Made by a program: the position numbers and the translations under genes | Source of the DNA: Tistlia sp040905785 | GTDB lineage: Bacteria; Pseudomonadota; Alphaproteobacteria; Kiloniellales; DSM-21159 | DNA length: 64,000 nucleotides | Reading direction: 5' to 3' | NCBI RefSeq assembly: GCF_040905785.1 | Contig: NZ_JBBDQW010000089.1 | Span: 6,072 to 70,071 of the forward strand | Notes under the pieces: model-generated | Seen by the model: the letters and a program-made list of their open reading frames with translations, nothing else | Told to the model about the DNA's origin: nothing | The model's database searches: none | Shown here: piece by piece, positions 53,516-61,233 of the stretch | Layout of the letters: every line of letters starts with the position of its first letter | How positions within the stretch are numbered: position 1 is the first letter of the stretch

Positions 53516-54217
53516 GCCGATCAGGCGGCCCTGGATGGTCACGCGGTCGGGCGGGAACAGACGGGTCTCGTAGTTGACGTTGGCCGGCTCCAGGGCCACC
53601 GCGCCCTGGCGGCGGCGCAGGCGCTTGAGGGTGACCTCCTCGCCGTCGACCAGCGCCACGACGATGGCGCCGTTCTCGGCGTAGTCGGTCTCCTCGATGA
53701 TCACGGTGTCGCCGTCGTGGATGCCGGCCTCGACCATCGAGTCGCCCTCGACCTCCAGGGCGTAGTGCTTGCCGCGGCCGAGCAGAGTCGGCGGCACCTC
53801 GACGAAGCTGTTCTCGTTGCGCAGCGCCTCGATCGGCGTGCCGGCGGCGATGCGGCCGTAGAGCGGCAGCGAGTTGAGCTCCCCGGCGCCGGCCCCCCCC
53901 GCGCCGCGCTCGCCGGCCTGCAGGGGCCGGCCGATCTGGCGGCGCGGATCGGCGCGCCCGCCCTGGATCACCGCCGGGGCGAAGCCGGCGCGGCCGCTGA
54001 CGTCCTCGGGCAGGCGCAGCACCTCGATGGCGCGCGCCCGGTGGGCGAGGCGGCGGATGAAGCCGCGCTCCTCCAGGCCGGTGATCAGGCGGTGGATGCC
54101 GGACTTGGACTTCAGGCCGAGGGCGTCGCGCATCTCGTCGAAGGAGGGCGAGACGCCGTGGTCGCCCAGGTACTTCTGCAGGTAGGTCAGCAGCTCGTGC
54201 TGTTTGCGCGTCAGCAT
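53498..54217 (-). CDS. lexA: SOS repressor LexA
   Basis: This 239-residue repressor has an N-terminal winged helix (MLTRKQHELLTYLQKYL then SPSFDEMRDALGLKSKSGIHRL) and a C-terminal S24 autoprotease. The Ala-Gly cleavage site is in GRIAAGTPIEA, catalytic Ser160 in EGDSMVEAGIHDGD and Lys198 in VTLKRL. The linker (about 95-140) is long and Gly/Ala-rich, as in alphaproteobacterial LexA. The start at 54217 is standard; a frame extending upstream is non-coding. A LexA box sits 103-117 bp upstream of the start, consistent with autorepression. Confidence 0.97.
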   Translation of the reverse strand: MLTRKQHELLTYLQKYLGDHGVSPSFDEMRDALGLKSKSGIHRLITGLEERGFIRRLAHRARAIEVLRLPEDVSGRAGFAPAVIQGGRADPRRQIGRPLQAGERGAGGAGAGELNSLPLYGRIAAGTPIEALRNENSFVEVPPTLLGRGKHYALEVEGDSMVEAGIHDGDTVIIEETDYAENGAIVVALVDGEEVTLKRLRRRQGAVALEPANVNYETRLFPPDRVTIQGRLIGLIRRY

Positions 54218-54319
54218 GAATAGGTCCCCTGGGTGCGCGCTGACATCGACGCGAGATCGTGACCAACGGCTAGGATGACGACAGCGCCTCGTTAGAACGA
54301 AGCGACAACTCATTGCGAC

Positions 54320-54334
54320 GTTCTATCAATGTTC
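54320..54334 (-). promoter_or_regulatory. LexA box (GAAC-N7-GAAC) upstream of lexA
   Basis: On the minus strand, GAACATTGATAGAAC matches the alphaproteobacterial LexA operator, GAAC-N7-GAAC (equivalently GTTC-N7-GTTC). It lies in the lexA upstream region, so lexA should be DNA-damage inducible and self-regulated. A scan of the other upstream regions by eye gave no second box. Confidence 0.85.
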
Positions 54335-54410
54335 CAGTGCGTCGTCAAGCCGCGGATCGTAACGAATCTCGACACATTCGGCCTCGCGGCCCGGCTCCGG
54401 CCCGTCGCCC

Positions 54411-55625
54411 CTAGAGCGACAGCAGGTCGCCGTCGAGCGGAAGGTAGCGGACCGGGTCGCCGGCCGCGGCGGGCGGCGCCTGGGGCGCGCGCACGATCAG
54501 GCCGTCGGAGCGCGACAGCACCGCCAGCATCGAGGAATCCTGGCGTCCGAAGGGGGTGGCGACCGGGGTGCCGTCGGCGGCGCGCTCGATGCGGGCGCGC
54601 AGGTAGTCCTGGCGCCGGTCGTTCTGGCCGAGCGGCGCGCCGAGCCGGGCCGGCAGCAGGCGGTGGGGCGGCCGGTCCAGGCCCTGCAGTCGCTCCAGGA
54701 TCGGGCGCAGGAAGAGCGCGGCGCAGACCACCGTCGAGACCGGGTTGCCGGGCAGCCCGAGCAGCGGCGTCCCGGCGATGCGGCCGAACAGCAGCGGCTT
54801 GCCCGGCCGCATGGCGATCTGCCAGAAGTCGAGCTCCAGGCCGCTCTCGCCGAGCGCCTGGCGGACCAGGTCGTGCTCGCCGACCGAGACGCCCCCGGTC
54901 GTCACCAGCAGGTCGGCGCCGCGCGCCTCGGCGGCCAGGGCCTGCAGCGAGCCGGCGTCGTCGCGGGCGATGGCGAGCAGGCTCGGCTCGCCGCCGCAGG
55001 CGCTGACCACCGCCGAGAGCGACAGGCCGTTGGAGCTGACGATCTGGTTGGGTCCGCGCGGCTCGCCCGGCAGCACGACCTCGTCGCCGGTCGCCAGGAT
55101 CGCGACGCGGGGCCGGCGGCGCACCGACAGCCAGGGGCGGTCCATGGCGGCAGCGAGCCCGACGTCGCGGGCGGTCAGGCGCCGGCCGGCCGCCAGGCCG
55201 GTCTCGCCGGCGCGGAAGTCGAGGCCGGCGGGGCGCACGTAGGTGCCGCTCGCGACCGCCTCCAGCACCCGGACCCGGCCGTCCAGGGCCTCGGCGTCCT
55301 CCTGGATGACGATGGCGTCGGCGCCCTCGGGCAGGGGCGCGCCGGTGAAGATGCGCACCGCCTGGCCGGCCTCGAGCCGGCCCTCGTGGCGGCTGCCGGC
55401 CGGCACGCGCCCGACCACGGCGAGCTCGCAGGGCACGGAGGCCAGGTCGGCGGCGCGCACCGCGTAGCCGTCCATGGCCGAGACCGCGGCCGGCGGCTGC
55501 GTCGCGCGGGCGACCAGCGGCTCGGCGAGCACCCGCCCGAAGGCGGCGCCGAGCGGCAGCACCTCGGCCGGCAGCGGCGCGAAGGCCGCGAGGATGCGCG
55601 CCAGGGCCTCCTCGACGGAAAGCAT
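54411..55625 (-). CDS. moeA: Molybdopterin molybdenumtransferase MoeA
   Basis: This 404-residue enzyme inserts molybdate into adenylated molybdopterin. SAMDGYAVRAADL, FTGAPLPEGADAIVIQED, ATGDEVV, TTGGVSVGEHD and MRPGKPLLFG are all characteristic, and the C-terminal domain IV is present. It is downstream of moaC by 13 bp in the trp-moa-lexA cluster. Confidence 0.96.
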   Translation of the reverse strand: MLSVEEALARILAAFAPLPAEVLPLGAAFGRVLAEPLVARATQPPAAVSAMDGYAVRAADLASVPCELAVVGRVPAGSRHEGRLEAGQAVRIFTGAPLPEGADAIVIQEDAEALDGRVRVLEAVASGTYVRPAGLDFRAGETGLAAGRRLTARDVGLAAAMDRPWLSVRRRPRVAILATGDEVVLPGEPRGPNQIVSSNGLSLSAVVSACGGEPSLLAIARDDAGSLQALAAEARGADLLVTTGGVSVGEHDLVRQALGESGLELDFWQIAMRPGKPLLFGRIAGTPLLGLPGNPVSTVVCAALFLRPILERLQGLDRPPHRLLPARLGAPLGQNDRRQDYLRARIERAADGTPVATPFGRQDSSMLAVLSRSDGLIVRAPQAPPAAAGDPVRYLPLDGDLLSL

Positions 55626-55638
55626 CAGCCTTTTCTCC

Positions 55639-56115
55639 TCACGGCGCCTCGAAGGTGCCGGACTTGCCGCCGGCCTTGTGGACCAGGCGGATCTCGCCGA
55701 TGCGCATGGCGCGGTCGACCGCCTTGCACATGTCGTAGACCGTCAGGGCCGCGACCGCGACCGCGGTCAGGGCCTCCATCTCGACGCCGGTGCGCCCGGT
55801 CAGCTTGCAGGTCGCCTCGATGGCGACGGCGTTGCGCTCGGGCGCCAGGGTCAGGTCGACCTTGACCGAGGTCAGCGCCAGGGGATGGCAGAGCGGGATC
55901 AGGTCGGGCGTGCGCTTGGCGCCCATGATGCCGGCGAGGCGCGCCACCGACAGCACGTCGCCCTTCTTGACGCCGCCTTCGCGGATCAGCGCCAGGGTCT
56001 CGGGCTGCATGACGATCTCGCCGCGCGCCGTCGCGCTGCGCTCGCTCTCGGCCTTGGCCGAGACGTCGACCATGACCGCCTTTCCCTCGGCGTCGAAGTG
56101 GGTGAAGCCGGCCAT
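55639..56115 (-). CDS. moaC: Cyclic pyranopterin monophosphate synthase MoaC
   Basis: This 158-residue enzyme completes cyclic pyranopterin formation in molybdenum cofactor synthesis, with MoaA. GAKRTPDLIPLCHPLALT carries the active-site Lys and His; TGRTGVEMEALTAV follows. Length is typical. It follows trpC by 6 bp, so cofactor and tryptophan genes share a transcript, as in many alphaproteobacteria. Confidence 0.96.
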   Translation of the reverse strand: MAGFTHFDAEGKAVMVDVSAKAESERSATARGEIVMQPETLALIREGGVKKGDVLSVARLAGIMGAKRTPDLIPLCHPLALTSVKVDLTLAPERNAVAIEATCKLTGRTGVEMEALTAVAVAALTVYDMCKAVDRAMRIGEIRLVHKAGGKSGTFEAP

Positions 56116-56121
56116 CGCCCG

Positions 56122-56937
56122 TTAGCTCCCCGCCACGATGGCCGGGGGTTCGGCGAAGAGCGCGCGGGTCGCCGCCGTCACGTCGCCCTGGCGCATCAGC
56201 GATTCGCCGATCAGGAAAGCGCGGGCGCCGACGCGGCGCAGGCGGGCGATGTCGGCGGGCCCGTGAATGCCGCTCTCGCCGACCAGGAAGCGGTCGGGCG
56301 GCACCCGGGCCGCGAGCCTCTCTCCCGTCTCAAGAGAGACCGACAAGGTCTTGAGATTGCGGTTGTTTATGCCCAGAAGCGAGGACTTGAGGCGCAGCGC
56401 CCGCTCGAGCTCCTCGGCGTCGTGGACCTCGAGCAGCACGTCCATGCCCAGCTCCAGGGCCGTCGACTCCAGCTCGGCGGCCTGGGCGTCCGACAGGGCG
56501 GCGAGGATCAGCAGCACGCAGTCGGCGCCGAGCGCCCGGCTCTCGAGGATCTGGTAGGGCTCCAGCATGAAGTCCTTGCGGATCACCGGCAGCGTGACCG
56601 AGGCGCGCGCCGCGACCAGGTCGGCGTCGCTGCCCTGGAACCAGGGCTCGTCGGTCAGCACCGACAGGCAGCTGGCGCCGCCGGCGGCATAGGCCTCGGC
56701 CAGGCGCGGCGGGTCGAAGTCGGCGCGGATCAGGCCCTTGGAGGGCGAGGCTTTCTTGATCTCGCAGATCAGGGAGAAGCCGTCGCGCCGCGCGCCCTCG
56801 GCCAGGGCCCGGGCGAAGCCGCGCGGCCGCGGCGCCGCCGCCGCCTCGGCGACCAGCTGCGCCTCGGGGCGCAGCGCCCGTCGCGCGGCCAGGAAGCTGC
56901 GCTTGTCGTCACAGATCCGTGCCAGCACATCGCTCAC
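56122..56937 (-). CDS. trpC: Indole-3-glycerol phosphate synthase
   Basis: This 271-residue TIM-barrel enzyme closes the indole ring in tryptophan synthesis. ICEIKKASPSKGLI carries catalytic Lys and Glu residues; LGINNRNLKTLSV and VGESGIHG complete the active site. It starts with GTG, 26 bp after trpD. Confidence 0.96.
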   Translation of the reverse strand: MSDVLARICDDKRSFLAARRALRPEAQLVAEAAAAPRPRGFARALAEGARRDGFSLICEIKKASPSKGLIRADFDPPRLAEAYAAGGASCLSVLTDEPWFQGSDADLVAARASVTLPVIRKDFMLEPYQILESRALGADCVLLILAALSDAQAAELESTALELGMDVLLEVHDAEELERALRLKSSLLGINNRNLKTLSVSLETGERLAARVPPDRFLVGESGIHGPADIARLRRVGARAFLIGESLMRQGDVTAATRALFAEPPAIVAGS

Positions 56938-56963
56938 GCCGTGCAGCTCCCCTTGCCTTCGTC

Positions 56964-58061
56964 TCAGATCGGCGTCTTGCCGTTGGTCGCCTGGACCAGC
57001 CGCTCGAGCACGCGCGCGGCCCGGCCGCCGTCGATCGCCTCGGCCGCCGTGGCGACACCTTCCGGCAGACTCGCGACCTTGTCGGCCACGATCAGGGCTG
57101 CCGCCGCGTTCAGCAGCACGGTGTCGCGGAACGGGCCGGGCGCGCCGCCGAGCAGCGCCCGGATCGCCGCGGCGTTGGTCTCGGCGTCGCCGCCGCTCAG
57201 GTCCTCCACGGCGCAGCGCGGCAGCCCGGCGTCCTCGGGGGTCACCTCGAAGCTGCGGATCTCGCCCCGGTCGAGCTCGCAGACCCAGCCGCGCCCCGAG
57301 GTCGTCAGCTCGTCGAAACCGCCCTCGCCGTGGACCACCCAGGCCTTGTGGTGGCCCAGGCCCTTCAGCACCTCGGCCAGCGGCTCGATCCAGGCGCGGT
57401 CAAAGACGCCGAGCAGCTGGCGCCGGACCCGGGCCGGATTGCACAGCGGTCCGAGCAGGTTGAAGATCGTCCGCGTGCCGAGCTCGACGCGGGTCGGGCC
57501 GACGTGGCGCATGGCGCTGTGGTGGCGCGGCGCCATCAGGAAGCAGGTGCCGACCTCCCAGAGCGTGCGCTGCACGGTCGCGAGATCGGTCTCGACGTCG
57601 ATGCCGAGCGCGCCGAGCACGTCGGCAGCGCCGCTCCGGGAGGAGAGCGCGCGGTTGCCGTGCTTGGCGACCGGCACGCCGCAGGCGGCGATGACGAACG
57701 CCGAGGCGGTCGAGATGTTGAAGGTGCCCTTGGCGTCGCCGCCGGTCCCGCAGGTGTCGATCGCCTCCTCGGGCGCCTCGATCGTGGTCATCTTGGCGCG
57801 CATGGTGCGCGCCGCGCCCAGGATCTCGGGCACCGTCTCGCCGCGCACCCGCAGGGCCATCAGCAGGCCGCCCATCTGCGCCGGCGTCGCGTCGCCCGAC
57901 ATGATCACGTCGAAGGCGCGCTCGGCGTCGCCGACGCTCAGGCTCCGCCCGGCCGCCGCCTCGGCGAGCAGCGCCTTGAAGTCCTTCTGGCTGCCCTGCT
58001 TGGGTTCGGGATGCGCGGGTTCGGGACGCACGGGGTTGGGATGCATGGGGTTGGGATGCAT
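56964..58061 (-). CDS. trpD: Anthranilate phosphoribosyltransferase
   Basis: This 365-residue enzyme joins anthranilate with PRPP. DTCGTGGDAKGTFNIST (PRPP loop), KHGNRALSSRSGAADVLGALG and LGPLCNPA are clear. The first 20 residues are a Pro-rich repeat (HPNPM/VRPEP type) encoded by 15-bp units that start at the trpG stop; the true conserved protein begins near residue 25 (FKALLAEAAAGRSL). No start codon directly before that segment is better than the ATGs in the repeat. Confidence 0.95.
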   Translation of the reverse strand: MHPNPMHPNPVRPEPAHPEPKQGSQKDFKALLAEAAAGRSLSVGDAERAFDVIMSGDATPAQMGGLLMALRVRGETVPEILGAARTMRAKMTTIEAPEEAIDTCGTGGDAKGTFNISTASAFVIAACGVPVAKHGNRALSSRSGAADVLGALGIDVETDLATVQRTLWEVGTCFLMAPRHHSAMRHVGPTRVELGTRTIFNLLGPLCNPARVRRQLLGVFDRAWIEPLAEVLKGLGHHKAWVVHGEGGFDELTTSGRGWVCELDRGEIRSFEVTPEDAGLPRCAVEDLSGGDAETNAAAIRALLGGAPGPFRDTVLLNAAAALIVADKVASLPEGVATAAEAIDGGRAARVLERLVQATNGKTPI

Positions 58062-58067
58062 GGGGCT
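58008..58067 (-). repeat. 15-bp minisatellite across the trpG-trpD junction, four units
   Basis: Four 15-bp units (plus-strand GGGATGCATGGGGTT type; two nearly identical, two diverged) run from the trpG stop into the first codons of trpD. Two units each carry an in-frame ATG, so the array duplicates the trpD start codon. Confidence 0.9.
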
Positions 58068-58672
58068 CAGGCCGCGCTGGCCGGCAGCGGCCGGATGTCG
58101 TTCATGCCGGCGAGGCGCAGGAAGTTGGCGAGCAGCCGGTGGCCGTGCTCGGAGGCGATCGATTCGGGGTGGAACTGGACGCCGTGGATCGGCAGCTCGC
58201 GGTGCGACAGGCCCATGACGATGCCCTCCTCGGTCTCCGCCGTCACCTCCAGGCAGTCCGGCAGGCTCTCGCGCTCGACGATCAGCGAGTGGTAGCGGGT
58301 CGCGGCGAAGGGAGAGGGCAGGCCGGCGAAGACGCCGCCGCCCTGGTGGAGGACCCGGGTCACCTTGCCGTGCATCGGCAGCGGCCCGCGCACGACCCGG
58401 CCGCCGAAGGCCTCGCCGATCGCCTGGTGGCCGAGGCAGACGCCGAGCAGCGGCAGCCGGCCGGCCGCCTTGGCGATCAGCTCCAGGCAGATGCCGGCCT
58501 TGGCGGGGTCGCAGGGCCCAGGCGAGAGGATGATCCCCTGGGGCGCCAGCGCCAGCGCCTGCTCGGCGCTCAGCGCGTCGTTGCGCCGGACCTCGATCTC
58601 GGCGCCCAGCTCCCCCAGGAAGTGGAAGAGGTTGTAGGTGAAGCTGTCGTAGTTGTCGATCAGCAGGAACAT
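58067..58672 (-). CDS. trpG: Anthranilate synthase component II (glutamine amidotransferase)
   Basis: This 201-residue class I amidotransferase supplies ammonia to TrpE. The nucleophile is in LGVCLGHQAIGEAFGG, and His/Glu are in VQFHPESIASEHG; IDNYDSFTYNL begins the protein. It may also serve p-aminobenzoate synthesis. No trpE lies upstream in this window; the next gene is the divergent copper-type locus. Confidence 0.95.
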   Translation of the reverse strand: MFLLIDNYDSFTYNLFHFLGELGAEIEVRRNDALSAEQALALAPQGIILSPGPCDPAKAGICLELIAKAAGRLPLLGVCLGHQAIGEAFGGRVVRGPLPMHGKVTRVLHQGGGVFAGLPSPFAATRYHSLIVERESLPDCLEVTAETEEGIVMGLSHRELPIHGVQFHPESIASEHGHRLLANFLRLAGMNDIRPLPASAA

Positions 58673-58722
58673 CAGGACCTTACCGGACGGAGCTGAGAGA
58701 AGGGTGCGACGCTGGCCGCCCG

Positions 58723-58751
58723 TTTATAGCAGGCGCGCGGCGCGGGACGAA
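58723..58751 (-). promoter_or_regulatory. Possible promoter of the trpGDC-moaC-moeA operon
   Basis: On the minus strand, TATAAA (58728-58723) is a strong -10, with a poorer -35 TTCGTC (58751-58746) 17 bp upstream. The predicted start is near 58716. No Trp-rich leader peptide is seen between it and trpG. Confidence 0.42.
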
Positions 58752-58815
58752 AGATGCCGCCTGGGCGGTGGGCCAAGCGCTTCCCACGGGCGCCCGGGCG
58801 CCGTCCATCCGACTC

Positions 58816-58846
58816 TTGACCTTACAGCGGCTGGAGACCCCATATC
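58816..58846 (+). promoter_or_regulatory. CueR-type (MerR-family) promoter of the ATPase gene
   Basis: TTGACC (58816-58821) and CATATC (58841-58846) are separated by 19 bp, the long spacer typical of MerR-family promoters. An imperfect dyad (ACCTTACAG, short centre, CTGGAGACC) fills the spacer, as in copper-responsive CueR operators. The expected transcript start falls at or next to the ATG (58853), so the mRNA may be leaderless. Confidence 0.75.
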
Positions 58847-58852
58847 GGTGCC

Positions 58853-60595
58853 ATGACGGCGACCCTCCTCGACGACTCCCTTCCTCCTGCCCCTACCGTG
58901 GAGCACGACTCCCGAGCCGCACCCCTGAATCCCGACGCGGCGGGCCGGCGCCGGCGCGAGCTCCTGACCCTGGGCGTCGCCGCGCTCCTGACCCTGCCGC
59001 TGCTCGGCCAGTTGCTGCTGCCGCTGTTCGGCAGCGAGGCGAGGCTGCCGCCCCTGGTCCAGCTCGCCCTGGCGGCGCCGGTGCAGTTCTGGGCCGGCGC
59101 GCGCTTCTATCGCGCCGGCTGGGCGGCGCTGAGGCGCAGCCGCGGCGACAGGGACCTGCTGGTCGCGCTCGGCACCAGCGCTGCCTTCGGGCTCAGCCTG
59201 GTGCTGACACTGGCCGCCGGGCCGGCGATGCTGTCCTGGCAGGGGCCGCAGCTCCATTACGAGGCCGCCGCGGCGGTGGTGACCCTGGTGCTGCTCGGCC
59301 GGGTCCTGGAGGCGCGGGCGCGCGACCGCATCGCGGTGCGGCCGGGCGAGCGGGAGGCCGCCGACGCCCTGGGCTCCAGGCGGCCGGTGCAGAGGCTGGT
59401 CGACCGGATCGGCGCCGTCTTCGTGCCGGCGGTCGTCGCCGTCGCGGCGGCGACCCTGGCCGGCTGGCTGCTCGCCGGCGCCGCGCCCTCGACCGCGATC
59501 CTGCATGCCGTGGCCGTGCTGGTCGTCGCTGGCCCCGCCGCCCTCGCCCTGGCGGCGCCGGCGGCGATCCTGGTCGGCCTCGGCGTCGCCGCCCGGCGCG
59601 GCCTGCTGATCGCGGACAGCGCCGCCCTGGAGGTCGCGCGGCGGCTCGACACCGTGGTCTTCGACAAGACCGGGACCCTGACCCTCGGCCGGCCGGCCCT
59701 GGTCGAGACGCTGGCGGTCGCGCCGGGCGGGGAGGCCGAGCTGCTGCGCCTGCTCGCCTCGGCCCAGCAGGGCAGCGCGCACCCCCTGGCCGGCGCCCTG
59801 CTCGTCGCCGCCCGGGAGGCGGGGCTGGCGCTCTCGGCACCGGCCGGCTTCCGGGCGCTCGCCGGCCGCGGCATCGAGGCCGAGGTCGAGGGCCGGCGCC
59901 TGCTCGCCGGCACCCGGCGCCTGCTCGCCGAGCGGGGCGTCGGGACCGCGCCGCTGGAGGCGGCGGCCGGCCGCCTGGAGCGGCGCGGCCTGACCCTGGT
60001 CTGGGTCGCCCTCGAGGGCGGCCTGGCCGGGCTGCTGGCGCTCGGCGACGCCCTGCGCCCGGGCGCCGCCGACGCGGTCACGGCGCTGCAGGCGCGCGGC
60101 CTGGAGGTCGTGCTGCTGACCGGCGACAGCCGGCGCACCGCCGACGCCGTGGCGACCGCGGCCGGCATCCCGCGCGTCCTCGCCGAGGTGCCGCCCGAGC
60201 GGAAGGCCGGGGAGATCGCGCGCCTGCAGGGCGAGGGCCGGCGCGTCGCCATGGTCGGCGACGGCGTCAAGGACGCCCCGGCCCTGGCCCGCGCCGAGCT
60301 CGGCATCGTCCTGGGCGGCGGCAGCGAGGCGACGCTGGAGTCGGCGCCGGTGGCGCTGCTGCGCGCCGACCCGCTCTTGGTCGCCGAGACGGTCGACCTG
60401 GCGCGGGCGATCCGCGGCAAGATCGCCGACAACCTGTTCTGGGCCTTCGCCTACAACGCGGTGGCGATCCCGATCGCGGTGCTCGGCTACCTGAGCCCGG
60501 CGGTCGCCGGCGCCGCCATGGCGCTGTCGTCGGTCGCGGTGATCGGCAACGCGCGGCTGCTCGAGCGTTATCGCAGCCGGGTCAGGAGGGACTGA
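58853..60595 (+). CDS. Degenerate copper-type P1B ATPase-like protein
   Basis: This 580-residue protein clearly derives from a CopA-like P1B ATPase but lacks key parts. Present: PVQFWAGARFYRAGWAALR, TLVLLGRVLEARARDR, phosphorylation site DKTGT (Asp271), nucleotide-binding HP (SAHPLAG), LLTGDSRRTAD and the last helices with YNAVAIPIA and MALSSVAV. Missing or changed: no N-terminal metal-binding domain; the actuator domain is reduced to about 16 residues (IAVRPGER then EAADALGS), so the TGE loop is gone; the CPC site is Gly227-Pro228-Ala229; GDGxND reads GDGVKD (Lys473). The frame is intact and the codon use is like that of its neighbours. It is unlikely to be a normal copper pump; a regulatory or scaffolding role, or recent decay, is possible. 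Confidence 0.85.
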   Translation: MTATLLDDSLPPAPTVEHDSRAAPLNPDAAGRRRRELLTLGVAALLTLPLLGQLLLPLFGSEARLPPLVQLALAAPVQFWAGARFYRAGWAALRRSRGDRDLLVALGTSAAFGLSLVLTLAAGPAMLSWQGPQLHYEAAAAVVTLVLLGRVLEARARDRIAVRPGEREAADALGSRRPVQRLVDRIGAVFVPAVVAVAAATLAGWLLAGAAPSTAILHAVAVLVVAGPAALALAAPAAILVGLGVAARRGLLIADSAALEVARRLDTVVFDKTGTLTLGRPALVETLAVAPGGEAELLRLLASAQQGSAHPLAGALLVAAREAGLALSAPAGFRALAGRGIEAEVEGRRLLAGTRRLLAERGVGTAPLEAAAGRLERRGLTLVWVALEGGLAGLLALGDALRPGAADAVTALQARGLEVVLLTGDSRRTADAVATAAGIPRVLAEVPPERKAGEIARLQGEGRRVAMVGDGVKDAPALARAELGIVLGGGSEATLESAPVALLRADPLLVAETVDLARAIRGKIADNLFWAFAYNAVAIPIAVLGYLSPAVAGAAMALSSVAVIGNARLLERYRSRVRRD

Positions 60596-61158
60596 TGGAG
60601 GGCGTCGAGGTCAACATCGGCGAGGCGGCGGCGCGCTCCGGCGTGCCCGCCCGCACGATCCGCTACTACGAGTCGATCGGCCTGATCGCGCCCTCGGCGC
60701 GCAACGCCGCCGGCTACCGCCTCTACGCGCCGCGCGAGGTCGAGACCCTGCGCTTCGTGCAGCGCGCGCGCAGCCTGGGCTTTCCGATCGAGCAGGTCTC
60801 GGCGCTGCTGGCCTTGTGGCGCGACCGCGGCCGCGCCAGCGCCGACGTCAAGGCCATGGCCGGGGCCCAGGTCGCCGCCATCGAGCGCAAGATCGCCGAG
60901 CTCCAGGGCCTGCGCGACAGCCTGGAGGACCTGATGGCCCGCTGCCACGGCGACCAGCGCCCCGACTGCCCGATCCTCGCCGACCTGGCGGGGGAGGGGG
61001 AAGGGCAGAGGGGCGAAGACGAGACCGGAGGGCGCCCGGAAGCCCGCCCGCGGCAGGTGCCGCCGCGCGCCCCTGAGCCTCAGGCCGGCCAGCTTGCCCG
61101 GGTCCAGACCAGGGAGCCGACGACGACGACGACGAGGCCGGCGATCAGCAGCTCGTAG
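60595..61158 (+). CDS. cueR: CueR-type copper-responsive MerR regulator with C-terminal extension
   Basis: This 187-residue activator has a MerR DNA-binding domain (NIGEAAARSGVPARTIRYYE), a dimerisation helix (SADVKAMAGAQVAAIERKI) and the Cu(I) loop with Cys117 and Cys125 separated by seven residues (CHGDQRPDCPIL), the CueR signature. CueR proteins normally end soon after this; here about 55 further low-complexity residues rich in Pro, Arg and Thr follow, so an original stop may have been lost. Its start codon overlaps the ATPase stop. It should act on the 19-bp-spacer promoter upstream. Confidence 0.88.
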   Translation: MEGVEVNIGEAAARSGVPARTIRYYESIGLIAPSARNAAGYRLYAPREVETLRFVQRARSLGFPIEQVSALLALWRDRGRASADVKAMAGAQVAAIERKIAELQGLRDSLEDLMARCHGDQRPDCPILADLAGEGEGQRGEDETGGRPEARPRQVPPRAPEPQAGQLARVQTREPTTTTTRPAISSS

Positions 61159-61217
61159 TGCCAGGGCCGCGGAGCGCCGCCTGGCTGGTCGCGAGGTGCT
61201 TGACGGCGCGAGGGCGG

Positions 61218-61232
61218 GCGCCAGACTGGCGC
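61218..61232 (+). promoter_or_regulatory. Hairpin over the panE translation start
   Basis: GCGCCA-GAC-TGGCGC forms a perfect 6-bp stem ending one base before the ATG at 61234, where the ribosome would bind. It may limit translation initiation. Confidence 0.35.
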
Positions 61233-61233
61233 G

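Noticed and set aside
61080..61200. Antisense segment encoding a membrane-helix-like sequence (HYELLIAGLVVVVVGSLVW)
   Set aside because: It looks like a small membrane protein, but no ATG, GTG or TTG lies close upstream in frame, and the Val run comes from a GAC repeat on the other strand. It could be a gene remnant.
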